Part shown: positions 27,064 through 34,521 of the stretch, one piece after another
How positions within the stretch are numbered: the stretch's first letter is position 1
Layout: the number at the start of each line of letters is the position of its first letter
NCBI RefSeq assembly: GCF_006439355.1
Contig: NZ_VFTG01000022.1
Coordinates: 1 to 64,000 of the forward strand
DNA from: Mesorhizobium sp. B4-1-3
GTDB taxonomy: Bacteria > Pseudomonadota > Alphaproteobacteria > Rhizobiales > Rhizobiaceae
Length of the DNA: 64,000 bases
Direction of reading: 5' to 3'
Position numbers and translations under genes: made by a program
Notes under the pieces: generated by a model
Databases searched by the model: none
What the model was told of the DNA's origin: nothing
Seen by the model: the letters and a program-made list of their open reading frames with translations, nothing else

Positions 27064-27733
27064 GACAACGCGTAAACCCTAACTTCCCTCCCGCCACATG
27101 CGACGTCGTCATTGGCTTCACGGTGATGCCAGCAAGTGCGCCGGTTTGAGCCGAATGCTCACGGCGCGCCATGAAGCTCGGGAACGCGAGATCTTCTCAC
27201 GCGCAGCCAATGAACTCAGCTTGCTGCCGATCAGATTTCGGCCCCGTACGTCAGCTTCCGCTACTCATTTGGGCGACGTTGATTGCCGCTCGTTCGCCGT
27301 CCGTGGTGGTCTCCTGACTACCAACGGTGCGCAGAGCTTTTTCCGCAAAGCCTAAGGTCCAGGGATGCAACCGAGCTCACCGGTCGCACAAAGTTGCGAC
27401 TGTCATGGAATAGTTTCTGCTCGAGATCGGTAGATGCAGCAACGAGGTGAAGTTTGTCCGTGCTCGCCACTTTGTACAATTTTCGGGTGCTCAGCCCTAG
27501 GGTTTCTGGAGCTGCAATGTGGGAGACGAGCGCACGAGGATCTGCGCCGAGGCGATCGAGACCGAAAGTTCTGCCGCTCGGACCCAGCATCCCCCTGCCC
27601 CGCCTCTTGATCTGGGTCACCCCCGCCGAGAAAACCCCACCATGTCGGTCGATAGACCGATCGCCACATGACAAGCGTCCACCACGGCGCTGGAAAGCAA
27701 CCTGAAACACAGGTGTCTCAAAGGGAGGAAACT
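27064..27733. other. Intergenic stretch with no recognised gene
   Basis: About 670 bases. A 130-codon frame on the minus strand (27318-27710) has no known motif, no ribosome binding site and Arg/Ser-rich composition typical of a non-coding frame, so I do not call it. Nothing else is seen. Confidence 0.4.
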
Positions 27734-28153
27734 ATGGAACAAGCACTTTCACAACGCTTCGAGGCTTACCGACCGTCCAAGACCCTGTGGTTCTGGACCG
27801 TCGTATGTGCCGTTGTGCTGACGATGATCGTCGGCTTCACGGCCGGAGGCTGGACGACGGCCGGGACGGCGGCCGAGATGGCCAAGACATCCGCGATCAA
27901 GGCAAAGGCCGAGCTGGCAGCTAATCTCTGCGTCCAGAAATTCATTACAGCGTCCAATGCCAGTGATAACCTCGCCAAGCTGAAGGGAACGTCTTCTTAT
28001 CAGCGAGACAGCTTCATCAGCGATGGTGGGTGGGTGAAACTGTCCGGAATAAAGAACGATGTGGTGGGTGCAGCAGATCTGTGTGCTGAGAAGCTGTCAG
28101 CCATGGACACAATCCCGGCGAACAGCGTGGCTCAGGAGAACACCAAGAGTTGA
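27734..28153 (+). CDS. Conserved small membrane-anchored protein
   Basis: A 139-residue protein with one N-terminal transmembrane helix (TLWFWTVVCAVVLTMIVGFT, about 17-36). A periplasmic domain follows with a Lys/Ala-rich helix (EMAKTSAIKAKAELAANLC) and two cysteines that may pair (CVQKF and LCAEKL). I do not recognise a named family, although the pattern is familiar from rhizobial hypothetical proteins. The start has GGGAGG five bases upstream. It is followed on the same strand by a DUF982 and an SH3-like gene. Confidence 0.7.
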   Translation: MEQALSQRFEAYRPSKTLWFWTVVCAVVLTMIVGFTAGGWTTAGTAAEMAKTSAIKAKAELAANLCVQKFITASNASDNLAKLKGTSSYQRDSFISDGGWVKLSGIKNDVVGAADLCAEKLSAMDTIPANSVAQENTKS

Positions 28154-28219
28154 TTTCTTCGTTTTCGCCCGGTGACGCGCTGTGTGTCGCTGGGCGCTGC
28201 TCGCGACGGAGGCGCAGCC

Positions 28220-28465
28220 ATGCATGAAGCGTGGTTTTCAAGGCCGGTGACAGTTGCCATCGGCATATCTGGAGAGATCAACAATGTGTGCAACGCCAGC
28301 CAAGCAGTCGACATGCTCACCAAGCATTGGCGCAGTTCAGGAAGTCAGAAGCATCTGGCGGCGCTCAGAGCTTGCCGCCAAGCTATGAACGGTGGCATCG
28401 CGGCTGATGTCGCCAGGGATGCCTTGGTCGGCGCGGCTCGAGAGGCGCACATGCTCGTAGAATAA
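28220..28465 (+). CDS. DUF982 family protein
   Basis: An 81-residue protein matching DUF982, a small family abundant in rhizobia: WFSRPVTVAIGISGEINNVC at the start, then ASQAVDMLTKHW and AALRACRQAMNGG, ending near GAAREAHMLVE. The start at 28220 has GGAGG seven bases upstream; the longer open frame from 28172 does not. The function is unknown. It lies 66 bases after the membrane-anchored gene and 13 bases before the SH3-like gene. Confidence 0.85.
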   Translation: MHEAWFSRPVTVAIGISGEINNVCNASQAVDMLTKHWRSSGSQKHLAALRACRQAMNGGIAADVARDALVGAAREAHMLVE

Positions 28466-28478
28466 GTTAGCCCGTCGC

Positions 28479-29042
28479 ATGGAACAACGCAGTTCGTCGC
28501 TCGGCTTCCTACCGGCCAGATTGCAAATTAGACGGCGTGGGTGCCTCGGTTTCGTCCGTGTCACCCTTGCAATTCTGTTTGTTGCAGCGTCCGCCAACAC
28601 CACGGGGGTCCGAGCAGAAGCTCGCCCGCTTCCTCTTCCTCGCTTTGCCTCGCTAAAGGCTTCGTCCGCCAATCTGCGTATCGGCCCCGGCAGAGCCTAT
28701 AGTATTGAATGGGTCTTCAAACGACAGGGCGTCCCCTTTGAGATTTATCAGGAGTACGGCAATTGGCGCCGGGTAAGATATTGGGACGGAAGCTCCGGCT
28801 GGATCCATCACTCGCTTCTGTCAGGACGCAGAACTGGCATCGTCGCTCCCTGGTCGAAAGATCGCCTTGCTTTGTACGCGAAGCCGTCAGTTCGCAGCGG
28901 AATCGTTGCTTGGCTCGAGCCTCGCGTTGAAGTCACGCTCAGCTGGTGCGACGGACAGTGGTGCGCGGTCGCGGCCGGTCCCTCAATAGGTTTTATGAAA
29001 CAAGTGGGGCTGTGGGGCGTCTACCCCGGTGAAGTGCTCTAG
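28479..29042 (+). CDS. Exported bacterial SH3-domain protein
   Basis: A 187-residue protein with an N-terminal signal or anchor (hydrophobic LAILFVAASAN at about 30-40, cleavage near VRAEA). Two SH3-like segments follow. The first carries SSANLRIGPGRAYSIEWVF, then YGNWRRVRYWDGSSGWIHHS; the second carries LALYAKPSVRSGIVAWLEP, then WCDGQWCAVA. Such SH3b modules bind peptidoglycan or other envelope ligands. It is the last of three closely spaced same-strand genes. Confidence 0.85.
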   Translation: MEQRSSSLGFLPARLQIRRRGCLGFVRVTLAILFVAASANTTGVRAEARPLPLPRFASLKASSANLRIGPGRAYSIEWVFKRQGVPFEIYQEYGNWRRVRYWDGSSGWIHHSLLSGRRTGIVAPWSKDRLALYAKPSVRSGIVAWLEPRVEVTLSWCDGQWCAVAAGPSIGFMKQVGLWGVYPGEVL

Positions 29043-29134
29043 ATTGGTGGCGGTCAACGGTTTTTGGGCAAGGCCTCAGATCTTGCGGAAAGCGTACAAC
29101 TGAGTGTAGTGCTGCAGAATTGAGGGGAATTCCG

Positions 29135-29562
29135 ATGAATGGCGCCACGGTTTTGGTCGTCGAAGACGAGGCTATGATCCTGCTCGAGATCGAATCCGGG
29201 CTGATTGAGGCCGGATTTACTGTTCTTGCCGCCAACGATGTCGAACAGGCTGTGACCATTTTCGATGAGAACGCTTCGAAAGTCCGGGCTCTTCTTACCG
29301 ACATTCGATTGGGTCCGGGCAAATTGGGTTGGGAACTCGCCCGGCATGTGCGTTGCGCCAATCCTGTCATGCCTGTCGTCTATGTGAGTGCCACAGTGCG
29401 ATCCATTGGGGCGCGGAGGGAGTGCCAAACAGCGTCATGATTGCAAAGCCGTTTGTGCCAGCTCAGGTCATCACGGCAATCTCCTTGCTGCTCAATCAAC
29501 AGCAGCCGGGGAGCGAACCAGAAGCACAAGCATCTGCCTTAGGCGGAGATCCACTCCGATAG
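29135..29562 (+). pseudogene. Single-domain response regulator, interrupted by a frameshift
   Basis: A CheY-like receiver: VLVVEDEAMILLEIESGL at the start, the phospho-acceptor Asp in LLTDIRLGPG, and VMPVVYVSA. Near 29390-29400 the frame shifts, and the rest (HWGAEGVPNSVMIAKPFVPA, with the conserved Lys of KPF) continues in another frame to 29562. The change is explained by loss of one base, since restoring one gives the usual VSGDSA sequence. In the native frame the product stops at 29440, lacking the Lys and last helix. The start has GAGGGG seven bases upstream. Could be a true mutation or a sequencing error. Confidence 0.75.
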
Positions 29563-29761
29563 CCCCATGGCTGCCGCCCAACACACGCGGCACAATGTTG
29601 CGGTGGCGACGGGCCGCTGGCTCAAGGGGCTTCGCTACACGATTGGGATTGCGGCGCGACTGCACCAATCGCTGCCCCGCAGGGAGTTGGATTCGTCACT
29701 CTGCCTCGGAAGGCTGCCCACACCGTGCGGATTCGATTCCAATATCAGATAAGCCGATGTT

Positions 29762-29923
29762 CTACCGCGGACCCAACAGGTACTTCGCTTCTCGAACAAG
29801 CGAACTCCAACTCCGTCCCAGGAATGCAATGAGTTCCAGAGCCTGCGCTTCGGTTATTCCGGTCTCTCGGACGAGTTTTTCAATCAGCTCGTCCTGCGAA
29901 AGCTTTTGACCATCCTCTGCCAT
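29762..29923 (-). CDS. Small conserved rhizobial protein (53 residues)
   Basis: A 53-residue acidic-to-basic helical protein: QDELIEKLVRETGITEAQAL, then LIAFLGRSWSSLVREAK. The pattern (an acidic helix, G-ITE-QA-EL, then a W-SLVREA helix) recalls short conserved rhizobial proteins of unknown role. The start at 29923 has AAGGGGAG five bases upstream. An exact EcfG-type promoter lies 22 bases ahead, so it is likely stress-induced. Confidence 0.65.
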   Translation of the reverse strand: MAEDGQKLSQDELIEKLVRETGITEAQALELIAFLGRSWSSLVREAKYLLGPR

Positions 29924-29945
29924 CGTTGCTCCCCTTGGTACATTC

Positions 29946-29971
29946 AACGATTAACATTTGATGTTGGTTCC
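29946..29971 (-). promoter_or_regulatory. EcfG-type general stress promoter of the 53-residue gene
   Basis: Read leftward: GGAAC (29971-29967), 17 bases, CGTT (29949-29946), then the gene start 22 bases on. Exact match to the GGAAC-N16/17-CGTT consensus. Confidence 0.7.
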
Positions 29972-30000
29972 GCATAAGCCGTTGAATTTAGTCGAAAACT

Positions 30001-30250
30001 CTGCGTGCGCGTCAGGCTGCCCTGCTCGGCATCGCTGGCTATTTCGCCGGCGTGGTGCAGGCACCAATGACGGCTTTCGTCATCATCCTCCACATGGCCG
30101 GCAATCACGACAACGTCATTGCCCTGATGTGCGCGGCGATGTTGGGCTACGGCGCGGCCCGCCTCGTCTCGCGCGAGCCGCTCTACCATGCATTGCCGCG
30201 CGTGTTCATGGCAGAGGCGATCCGAAGGCGCAGGCTGGAGGGTTCTGACG
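30001..30250 (+). pseudogene. Chloride channel (ClC family) C-terminal relic
   Basis: About 80 codons closely resemble the last transmembrane part of ClC-type chloride channels: GIAGYFAGVVQAPMTAFVII, then HDNVIALMCAAMLGYGAARL and SREPLYHALPRVFMAEAIRR. There is no start codon, no N-terminal two-thirds and no ribosome binding site, and the sequence after 30250 no longer resembles the family. This is a deletion remnant. Confidence 0.75.
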
Positions 30251-30326
30251 ATGCAGTCAAAGCCCAGCGGCCGAAGCAAACAGGCTTGTGCCCAACCTCA
30301 GAAACGACCTCTCCAGTCCGGTCTAA

Positions 30327-30494
30327 TCCGGATGCTGGAGGCATCATGCCGATGAGCCGACGGCTGTGGGCGCGGCCACCTACAACGGTGCGACGTTCAA
30401 CGAGCCGAAAGCTAGTGCCCGCATCTCAATGCCAAAAAGCTATTACGCACGAGGCGAAATCTCTTTCACAGCACCCATCGGAACGCCCGCCTGA
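30327..30494 (+). pseudogene. Possible tail of an unrecognised gene
   Basis: An open frame ending in TGA at 30494 reads as plausible protein (AATYNGATFNEPKASARISM, then SYYARGEISFTAPIGTPA) but has no start, and a stop codon lies just upstream in frame. It overlaps the 3' end of the DUF4336 gene by 29 bases. It may be the end of a deleted gene. I do not recognise the family. Confidence 0.25.
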
Positions 30495-31230
30495 GCTCGG
30501 CAGTGCCATCTTTGTCATACCACCGGCCGTGCGAGATGATGACGCGCTCCGGACGCCAGGCGAGCATCTGTTGCACCGCCGTGCGCAGCGCCTTGCGGCG
30601 ACGCAAGAAGCTCAGCCGCATGTCGATGGGCGCCTTGCCGTCGGGGTCGGCGGCGCCCGCGAGTTTTACGAGCAATTTCAAGAACCAGCTGTGTACCCGC
30701 TTTGGCTCGAAGTTCTCAATCAGGTCGGTGAGGATCAGAGTTCTTGTGGCGCGGTGGAACAGGACAGCTTCGGTGAGCACATCGCCGCGAACCACTAAAA
30801 GGTCGACCTCGCCAGGCCATGGCGAGTGTCGCCCCACCAGAAGCCGGTCCACCTCAATCGGACGCTTGGCCCGCTTCTGCAAACCGCGCACCGCCAGAAC
30901 TTCGGCGTTGGGAATGGCGGCTTTCCAGTCCGGCACCCACCAATAGTGCAACGAGTTCGGAGCAATCAGAAATCGGACTGGGCCGAGCACATCGACTGCG
31001 GACCGCAGCTCCGGCGTGAGAGCGACAGGCGAGTGGAGCGCCAGATCGCCGTTGCGGAGCCGCAGGACTGTCATACGCGTGCTGAAGGGAAATTTCACCA
31101 ACCTGAGATCATACTCTATCGGTGGTCCATCCACGATCCACACGTCCGAAGCGACCGGCTTGAGGACATTGATGGGCTCGTACAAGCTCAACGTTGACCG
31201 ACCGTTCAAAAATTCCTCAGGTCTCGGCAT
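30466..31230 (-). CDS. DUF4336 protein (metallo-beta-lactamase-like fold)
   Basis: A 254-residue protein of the DUF4336 family, related to metallo-beta-lactamase-fold proteins: MTVLRLRNGDLALHSPVALT at about 54-73, APNSLHYWWVPDWKAAIPNA, LFHRATRTLILTDLIENFEP, and near the end ERVIISHGRWYDKDG. The usual HxHxDH metal motif is replaced by NSLHYWW, so it may not be a hydrolase. No membrane segment is evident. It is the last gene of a four-gene leftward operon with zinc-ribbon, module protein and RHH genes, starting 6 bases after the RHH stop. Confidence 0.8.
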   Translation of the reverse strand: MPRPEEFLNGRSTLSLYEPINVLKPVASDVWIVDGPPIEYDLRLVKFPFSTRMTVLRLRNGDLALHSPVALTPELRSAVDVLGPVRFLIAPNSLHYWWVPDWKAAIPNAEVLAVRGLQKRAKRPIEVDRLLVGRHSPWPGEVDLLVVRGDVLTEAVLFHRATRTLILTDLIENFEPKRVHSWFLKLLVKLAGAADPDGKAPIDMRLSFLRRRKALRTAVQQMLAWRPERVIISHGRWYDKDGTAELRRAFRWVL

Positions 31231-31236
31231 CAGCTG

Positions 31237-31491
31237 TCAATCCTCGGACTGCTCCGGCGTAGTTGCGTAGCCAGTTCCGCGCTGGCGCGCCGCCAGCCAT
31301 TCACGCACAGCAAGGCGGACGACCTCCGATCTCGCGACGCTCATTTCAGCGGCGGCGGCGGCCAATGCAGCTTCCACACCGGGGTCGAATGAAATCCACC
31401 GGGATTGCCGCAGCATTGTCGCGGCGGGGATGTCGGAACCAAGCGCCTCAGCCGGGGAAAGCGGATTTGGGCCGCCAGATTCCTTAGTCAT
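31237..31491 (-). CDS. Ribbon-helix-helix-like small protein
   Basis: An 84-residue protein whose second half fits a ribbon-helix-helix DNA-binding domain: a beta strand (RWISFDP), then helices ALAAAAAEMSVARSEVVRLA and VREWLAARQ. Such proteins act as small repressors or antitoxins. I place the start at the ATG at 31491, because it forms an ATGA overlap with the upstream stop (strong translational coupling); 31509 is possible. No toxin-like neighbour is obvious; DUF4336 follows directly. Confidence 0.65.
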   Translation of the reverse strand: MTKESGGPNPLSPAEALGSDIPAATMLRQSRWISFDPGVEAALAAAAAEMSVARSEVVRLAVREWLAARQRGTGYATTPEQSED

Positions 31492-31784
31492 GTCGACAAG
31501 TCGGACCACAGATTGGTCGAAACATCATAACTGCGGATGCGAACAACCCATTCTTTCCTGATCGTGGCCAGGACGAGCCGGCAACCTTGCGGATAATAGC
31601 GAGGCAGCGCCGCCGCCTGGTCGGCGATAACAGCACCGTTCAAGCCGCACAGCTCGCCTCCGAGCAGCCACTCTTGACGGCGGCTGGCGCCGACCACCGC
31701 GATATAGTCTCCATCGCAGGGATAGCCGATGAGCCCAACTTCCTCGTAGTCTTCAAGTTTGCGGATCGCGTTTGCCGCAGCCAA
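31488..31784 (-). CDS. Small conserved protein of the zinc-ribbon module (copy 2)
   Basis: A protein of about 98 residues homologous to that at 25025: IRKLEDYEEVGLIGYPCDGD, YIAVV, WLLGGELCGLNGAVIADQAA, then LPRYYPQG and VLATI. No ATG lies near the conserved start; I chose the TTG at 31784, which has GAGAGG nine bases upstream. The longer open frame to 32000 crosses the hairpin element and overlaps the zinc-ribbon gene, so it is unlikely. It ends in an ATGA overlap with the RHH gene. Function unknown. Confidence 0.65.
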   Translation of the reverse strand: MAAANAIRKLEDYEEVGLIGYPCDGDYIAVVGASRRQEWLLGGELCGLNGAVIADQAAALPRYYPQGCRLVLATIRKEWVVRIRSYDVSTNLWSDLST

Positions 31785-31833
31785 ATCCGGATACCTCTCG
31801 GTAGTCGAAGATTGGACACAAGCACTTCTGGAA

Positions 31834-31895
31834 CGGCCCGGCACCACCCCAACCTGACGCCGGGCCGCAAGGAAGTGCCCGCGGGCGCGCACTTC
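31834..31895 (-). ncRNA. Conserved double-hairpin element in zinc-ribbon module (copy 2)
   Basis: Two perfect stems, 7 bp (31872-31878 and 31889-31895) and 9 bp (31834-31842 and 31859-31867), sit between the zinc-ribbon and module-protein genes, as in copy 1. The spacer GCCGGGCCGCAAGGAAGTGC (plus strand) and the loop core ACCACCCCAAC are shared. The outer stem pairs differ from copy 1 but still pair, and the large loop is seven bases longer. Structure kept despite length change argues for an RNA role. Confidence 0.6.
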
Positions 31896-31915
31896 TGACT
31901 CTCGTGACGCGGATC

Positions 31916-32185
31916 TCACGATGCGCCCCGCGACAGCGTCTCGTTTGCACAGGCAACGACCGGGATCGTGGAATGCTGTTGTCGAGCCTGCGATAGCCAC
32001 ATCGTTCGGGTCTCCCGAGACAGCCCCTTCATTGCAACGCGCGCTGCCGAAGTTAATTCAAAGGGCCCGCAAGAAGCGCACTGAAACTCCACCTTGCGGG
32101 GCGCGATGTCGGCCTCCAAGGCCGGTCCAGCGCAGATCGGACATTTTGAGGGATAGTATCTTCTCTGAAACGACAAAACATTCAT
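31916..32185 (-). CDS. Small zinc-ribbon protein (copy 2)
   Basis: An 89-residue homologue of the protein at 25420. Cysteine pairs CPIC (about 16-19) and CASC (37-40) form the presumed zinc ribbon, followed by ARVAMKGLSRETRTMWLSQA and a closing CANE. First gene of a four-gene leftward operon (zinc ribbon, module protein, RHH, DUF4336). Compared with copy 1 the linker and C-terminus differ, while the ribbon and WLSQARQQ helix are well kept. Confidence 0.7.
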   Translation of the reverse strand: MNVLSFQRRYYPSKCPICAGPALEADIAPRKVEFQCASCGPFELTSAARVAMKGLSRETRTMWLSQARQQHSTIPVVACANETLSRGAS

Positions 32186-32288
32186 CGCACAAGCCTTCTT
32201 TCAGGCCTTATCGAGAGCGACGCCGCCGAGAGCGAAGGCAGCGGCGGCAGCGGATTGGCGGGTGGAGCGCGGTTCCGCGCCGCGGCGG

Positions 32289-33074
32289 TCAACCTCTGGT
32301 CTTGGGAGCAACATTCCGCCGGGTGGCGACTTCAATTTGCTTTGCTTCCACTTCGAGCCGGTCCGGCGCGGCGGAGCCCATCAAGGCATAGGCGGTGCCT
32401 CCCGATTGCCAGTAGACTGTCGGCACACGGCCGTCGGTGGCCGGGGTGGGCGGCACCGCATCCTCGCCATTCATCGGGGCAGCCACAAGCGTGATGCGGC
32501 CAACGCTTGGCGTATCGGCTGTGACAACGAGGCTTTGTTTCCCGTTCCACGGCTGCACCTGAACGTCTCTCACTACCCATACCGACGGTAGGGTCGGCAT
32601 GCTCACGTTAACGGCGCCGACCAGCCGTTCGATCTTGTCCTGCTTCGGCTCGACACCTCTCTCCGGGCCTGCGTTCAGCTGCGCGACCCGCAAGGCATCG
32701 CGCGCGCCAAGGATAAAGGTTTCGTCGGCCGTCTTGCCTCCCTGGCGGAGGGGCACGGTCAAAGAGTTCGCGCCCCAGCCGATCGCAACCAGCACGACAG
32801 CGGCGACTTGGAGTCTGACCAGGCCGAGCATCTTTGCGCGGCGAAATGCACTCTCCAGTTGCTTCGCCCTCTCTACGCTAGCCCCAGGCGGAAACAGCCG
32901 CCGTGGCTGTGAGGCGCGCAACGCCTCCATGCGTTGTGCATGAGCAAAGACCTCCGCCGCCAGCTCCGGCTCACGTGCGAGGCGGGCTTGCAGGTCGGAT
33001 CTCTGCGATGCAGAGAGCTCGCCATCCAGAAGGCGACTGATATCCTCTTCGGAAATCCCATCAGTAGGCCGCAT
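32289..33074 (-). CDS. Anti-sigma factor (membrane-anchored)
   Basis: A 261-residue protein. The N-terminus is an anti-sigma domain (ISEEDISRLLDGELSASQRS; acidic, helical, residues about 6-45), and a single transmembrane helix follows (VRLQVAAVVLVAIGWGA, about 86-102). The periplasmic domain contains LPSVWVVRDVQVQPWNGKQS and YWQSGGTAYALMG. This is the layout of regulators that hold an ECF sigma factor at the membrane. The start at 33074 lies inside the sigma gene's last codons, a 14-base overlap. Confidence 0.82.
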   Translation of the reverse strand: MRPTDGISEEDISRLLDGELSASQRSDLQARLAREPELAAEVFAHAQRMEALRASQPRRLFPPGASVERAKQLESAFRRAKMLGLVRLQVAAVVLVAIGWGANSLTVPLRQGGKTADETFILGARDALRVAQLNAGPERGVEPKQDKIERLVGAVNVSMPTLPSVWVVRDVQVQPWNGKQSLVVTADTPSVGRITLVAAPMNGEDAVPPTPATDGRVPTVYWQSGGTAYALMGSAAPDRLEVEAKQIEVATRRNVAPKTRG

Positions 33075-33591
33075 CACGCCCTCCCACGATCTTGAGGCGG
33101 GAAGACCCGCCATCTTTGTCTTCCAGGTTTTGCTTCAGCGCCGCTCGGGCGCGGCTGAGGCGCGACATCACAGTCCCTGCCGGCACACCCAGAAGATTAG
33201 CGGTCTCTGAATATGTGAAACCCAGCACCGCGACCAGATGCAGTATCTCGGCTTGCTCGGCCGGCATTCGCGTCAGCGCCCTTTGTACCTTCGCGAGTTC
33301 AGCCGAATGCTCCTGCGAGGGCGGTAAGGCCGACTCCGCTACATCCGCAAATGATGCCATGCGCTGCCGGGTGGCAACGGCACGGCTGGCATTCGTGAGG
33401 AACGTATTACGGACGATGGTGATGAGCCAGGGCAGCACGGGCCGTGAAGTGTCGTAGCTGGCGGCCATCGTCAGTGCGCGGGCAAGCGCCTCCTGGACCA
33501 AGTCGTCCGCGTCGGCATCGTTGCCGGTAAGGACGCGGCCGTAACGCCAAAGATCCTCTAGGTGCGGTATGACGTCCAATCTGGTTTTCAT
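33061..33591 (-). CDS. ECF RNA polymerase sigma factor
   Basis: A 176-residue sigma-70-family factor of the extracytoplasmic-function group. Region 2 carries NDADADDLVQEALARAL (about 24-40) and YDTSRPVLPWLITIVRNTFL; region 4 carries RMPAEQAEILHLVAVLGFTY and GVPAGTVMSRLSRARAALKQ (helix-turn-helix, about 138-157). It is co-transcribed with its likely anti-sigma factor, overlapping by 14 bases. It is not EcfG itself: no anti-anti-sigma PhyR or NepR gene is next to it. The trigger is unknown. Confidence 0.9.
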   Translation of the reverse strand: MKTRLDVIPHLEDLWRYGRVLTGNDADADDLVQEALARALTMAASYDTSRPVLPWLITIVRNTFLTNASRAVATRQRMASFADVAESALPPSQEHSAELAKVQRALTRMPAEQAEILHLVAVLGFTYSETANLLGVPAGTVMSRLSRARAALKQNLEDKDGGSSRLKIVGGRDAAY

Positions 33592-34521
33592 ATCACCAAG
33601 GTATCTTCTTTTGCGTCACTTCAGGATCTCCATTTTGAATCTTTGACGGGTAGACGGCCCAGCGGGCAGGGACAGCTACCGCTGGGCCGTCTGGGAGCGT
33701 GCTCCTCCCGGTTCCAAGATCTGGGCGCCATGAATCCTCAGATGCTTGCGCCGCTCCCGTGTCCGATAATGGCTCGACAGGTCTTGTGCTCACCCTCCTT
33801 GCACCATTTACCGAGGCCGGCCGGAAACTATTCCAAGCAACAAAGAAAATATTCGGGGGGGGGCGAGCCGACGCTCCTCGGTGTAGGAAGCTGGAATAGA
33901 ATCCGCTGCTCGGCGGTATCAACGTGGAGCCGGCTCCTGGACGACTGGGGCTGGAGCAAGGGTGAGGCGGGTCGCGATGCCGCTGGGCGAGATCTTTGCA
34001 AACACGTTCGCCGCTATGTTGCTAATATGTGGCCTCGCCCTGATTTTCCTGGTTGCCGGCAGGCCGCTCTTCCCGAGGCGCCAAGCACGAATGATCGTCC
34101 TTCTGCCAGCCGGTCCGGACATGACAGCTTCGATCCGCGACAAGCGCCAACAACTGCCAGGCTATTTCAATCTTGCGCTCGCACCAAGGAAACCAACGGC
34201 ATTGCGATAGACCCTCTCCCGCGGCCAGGCGAGCTTTGGCTGCATGCACGCAGAACGCCCTAAGTCCGCTCGGGCAGGCAGATCTTAGGCCCGGCGGCGC
34301 CACTTGCTGTCTTGGAGGCCCCGTGCCTGCGAAGGCAACGGCATTCGCCGGCTTCGCCGACCTCGATGTGACATCATCAGACGGCAGGTTAATACGTCAT
34401 CGAAGGCAAAATCGGCCGAGACCTTCCTGGCCTGTCCACAGCTGGCGTCATCCACGACCGCCCTTGCTGGCGACAACGGCTTTTGCTTGCCGAATCCCGT
34501 CCCACCTAGCCATAATCCGGA
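33592..34521. other. Intergenic stretch holding dispersed repeat copy C and a doubtful small gene
   Basis: About 930 bases between divergent genes. It holds repeat copy C (33654-33850). A frame at 33977-34210 encodes a possible 77-residue single-span membrane protein (FAAMLLICGLALIFLVAG) with no homologue I know and a weak start. The rest shows nothing recognisable. Confidence 0.4.
33654..33850 (+). repeat. Dispersed intergenic repeat, copy C
   Basis: Opens with a 12-bp perfect inverted repeat, ACGGCCCAGCGG at 33654-33665 and CCGCTGGGCCGT at 33679-33690. It shares with copy A the GGGAGC and GCTCCTCCCG boxes, the stretch CTCACCCTCCTTGCACCATT and the closing GGCCGGAAACTATTCCAAG. Its coding-like reading is LVLTLLAPFTEAGRKLFQ. 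Nearest match of the three to copy A. Confidence 0.7.

Noticed and set aside
27318..27710. 130-codon minus-strand frame in the gap before the membrane-anchored gene
   Set aside because: No motif, no ribosome binding site, composition like random GC-rich sequence.
31488..32000. A longer (170-codon) form of module protein copy 2
   Set aside because: It would read through the hairpin element and overlap the zinc-ribbon gene, and copy 1 has an in-frame stop just upstream of its start.
33699..33899. A 66-codon gene inside repeat copy C
   Set aside because: The coding-like stretch is shared with copies A and B, but those lack matching starts and have shifted frames, so I list it as a repeat and not as a gene.
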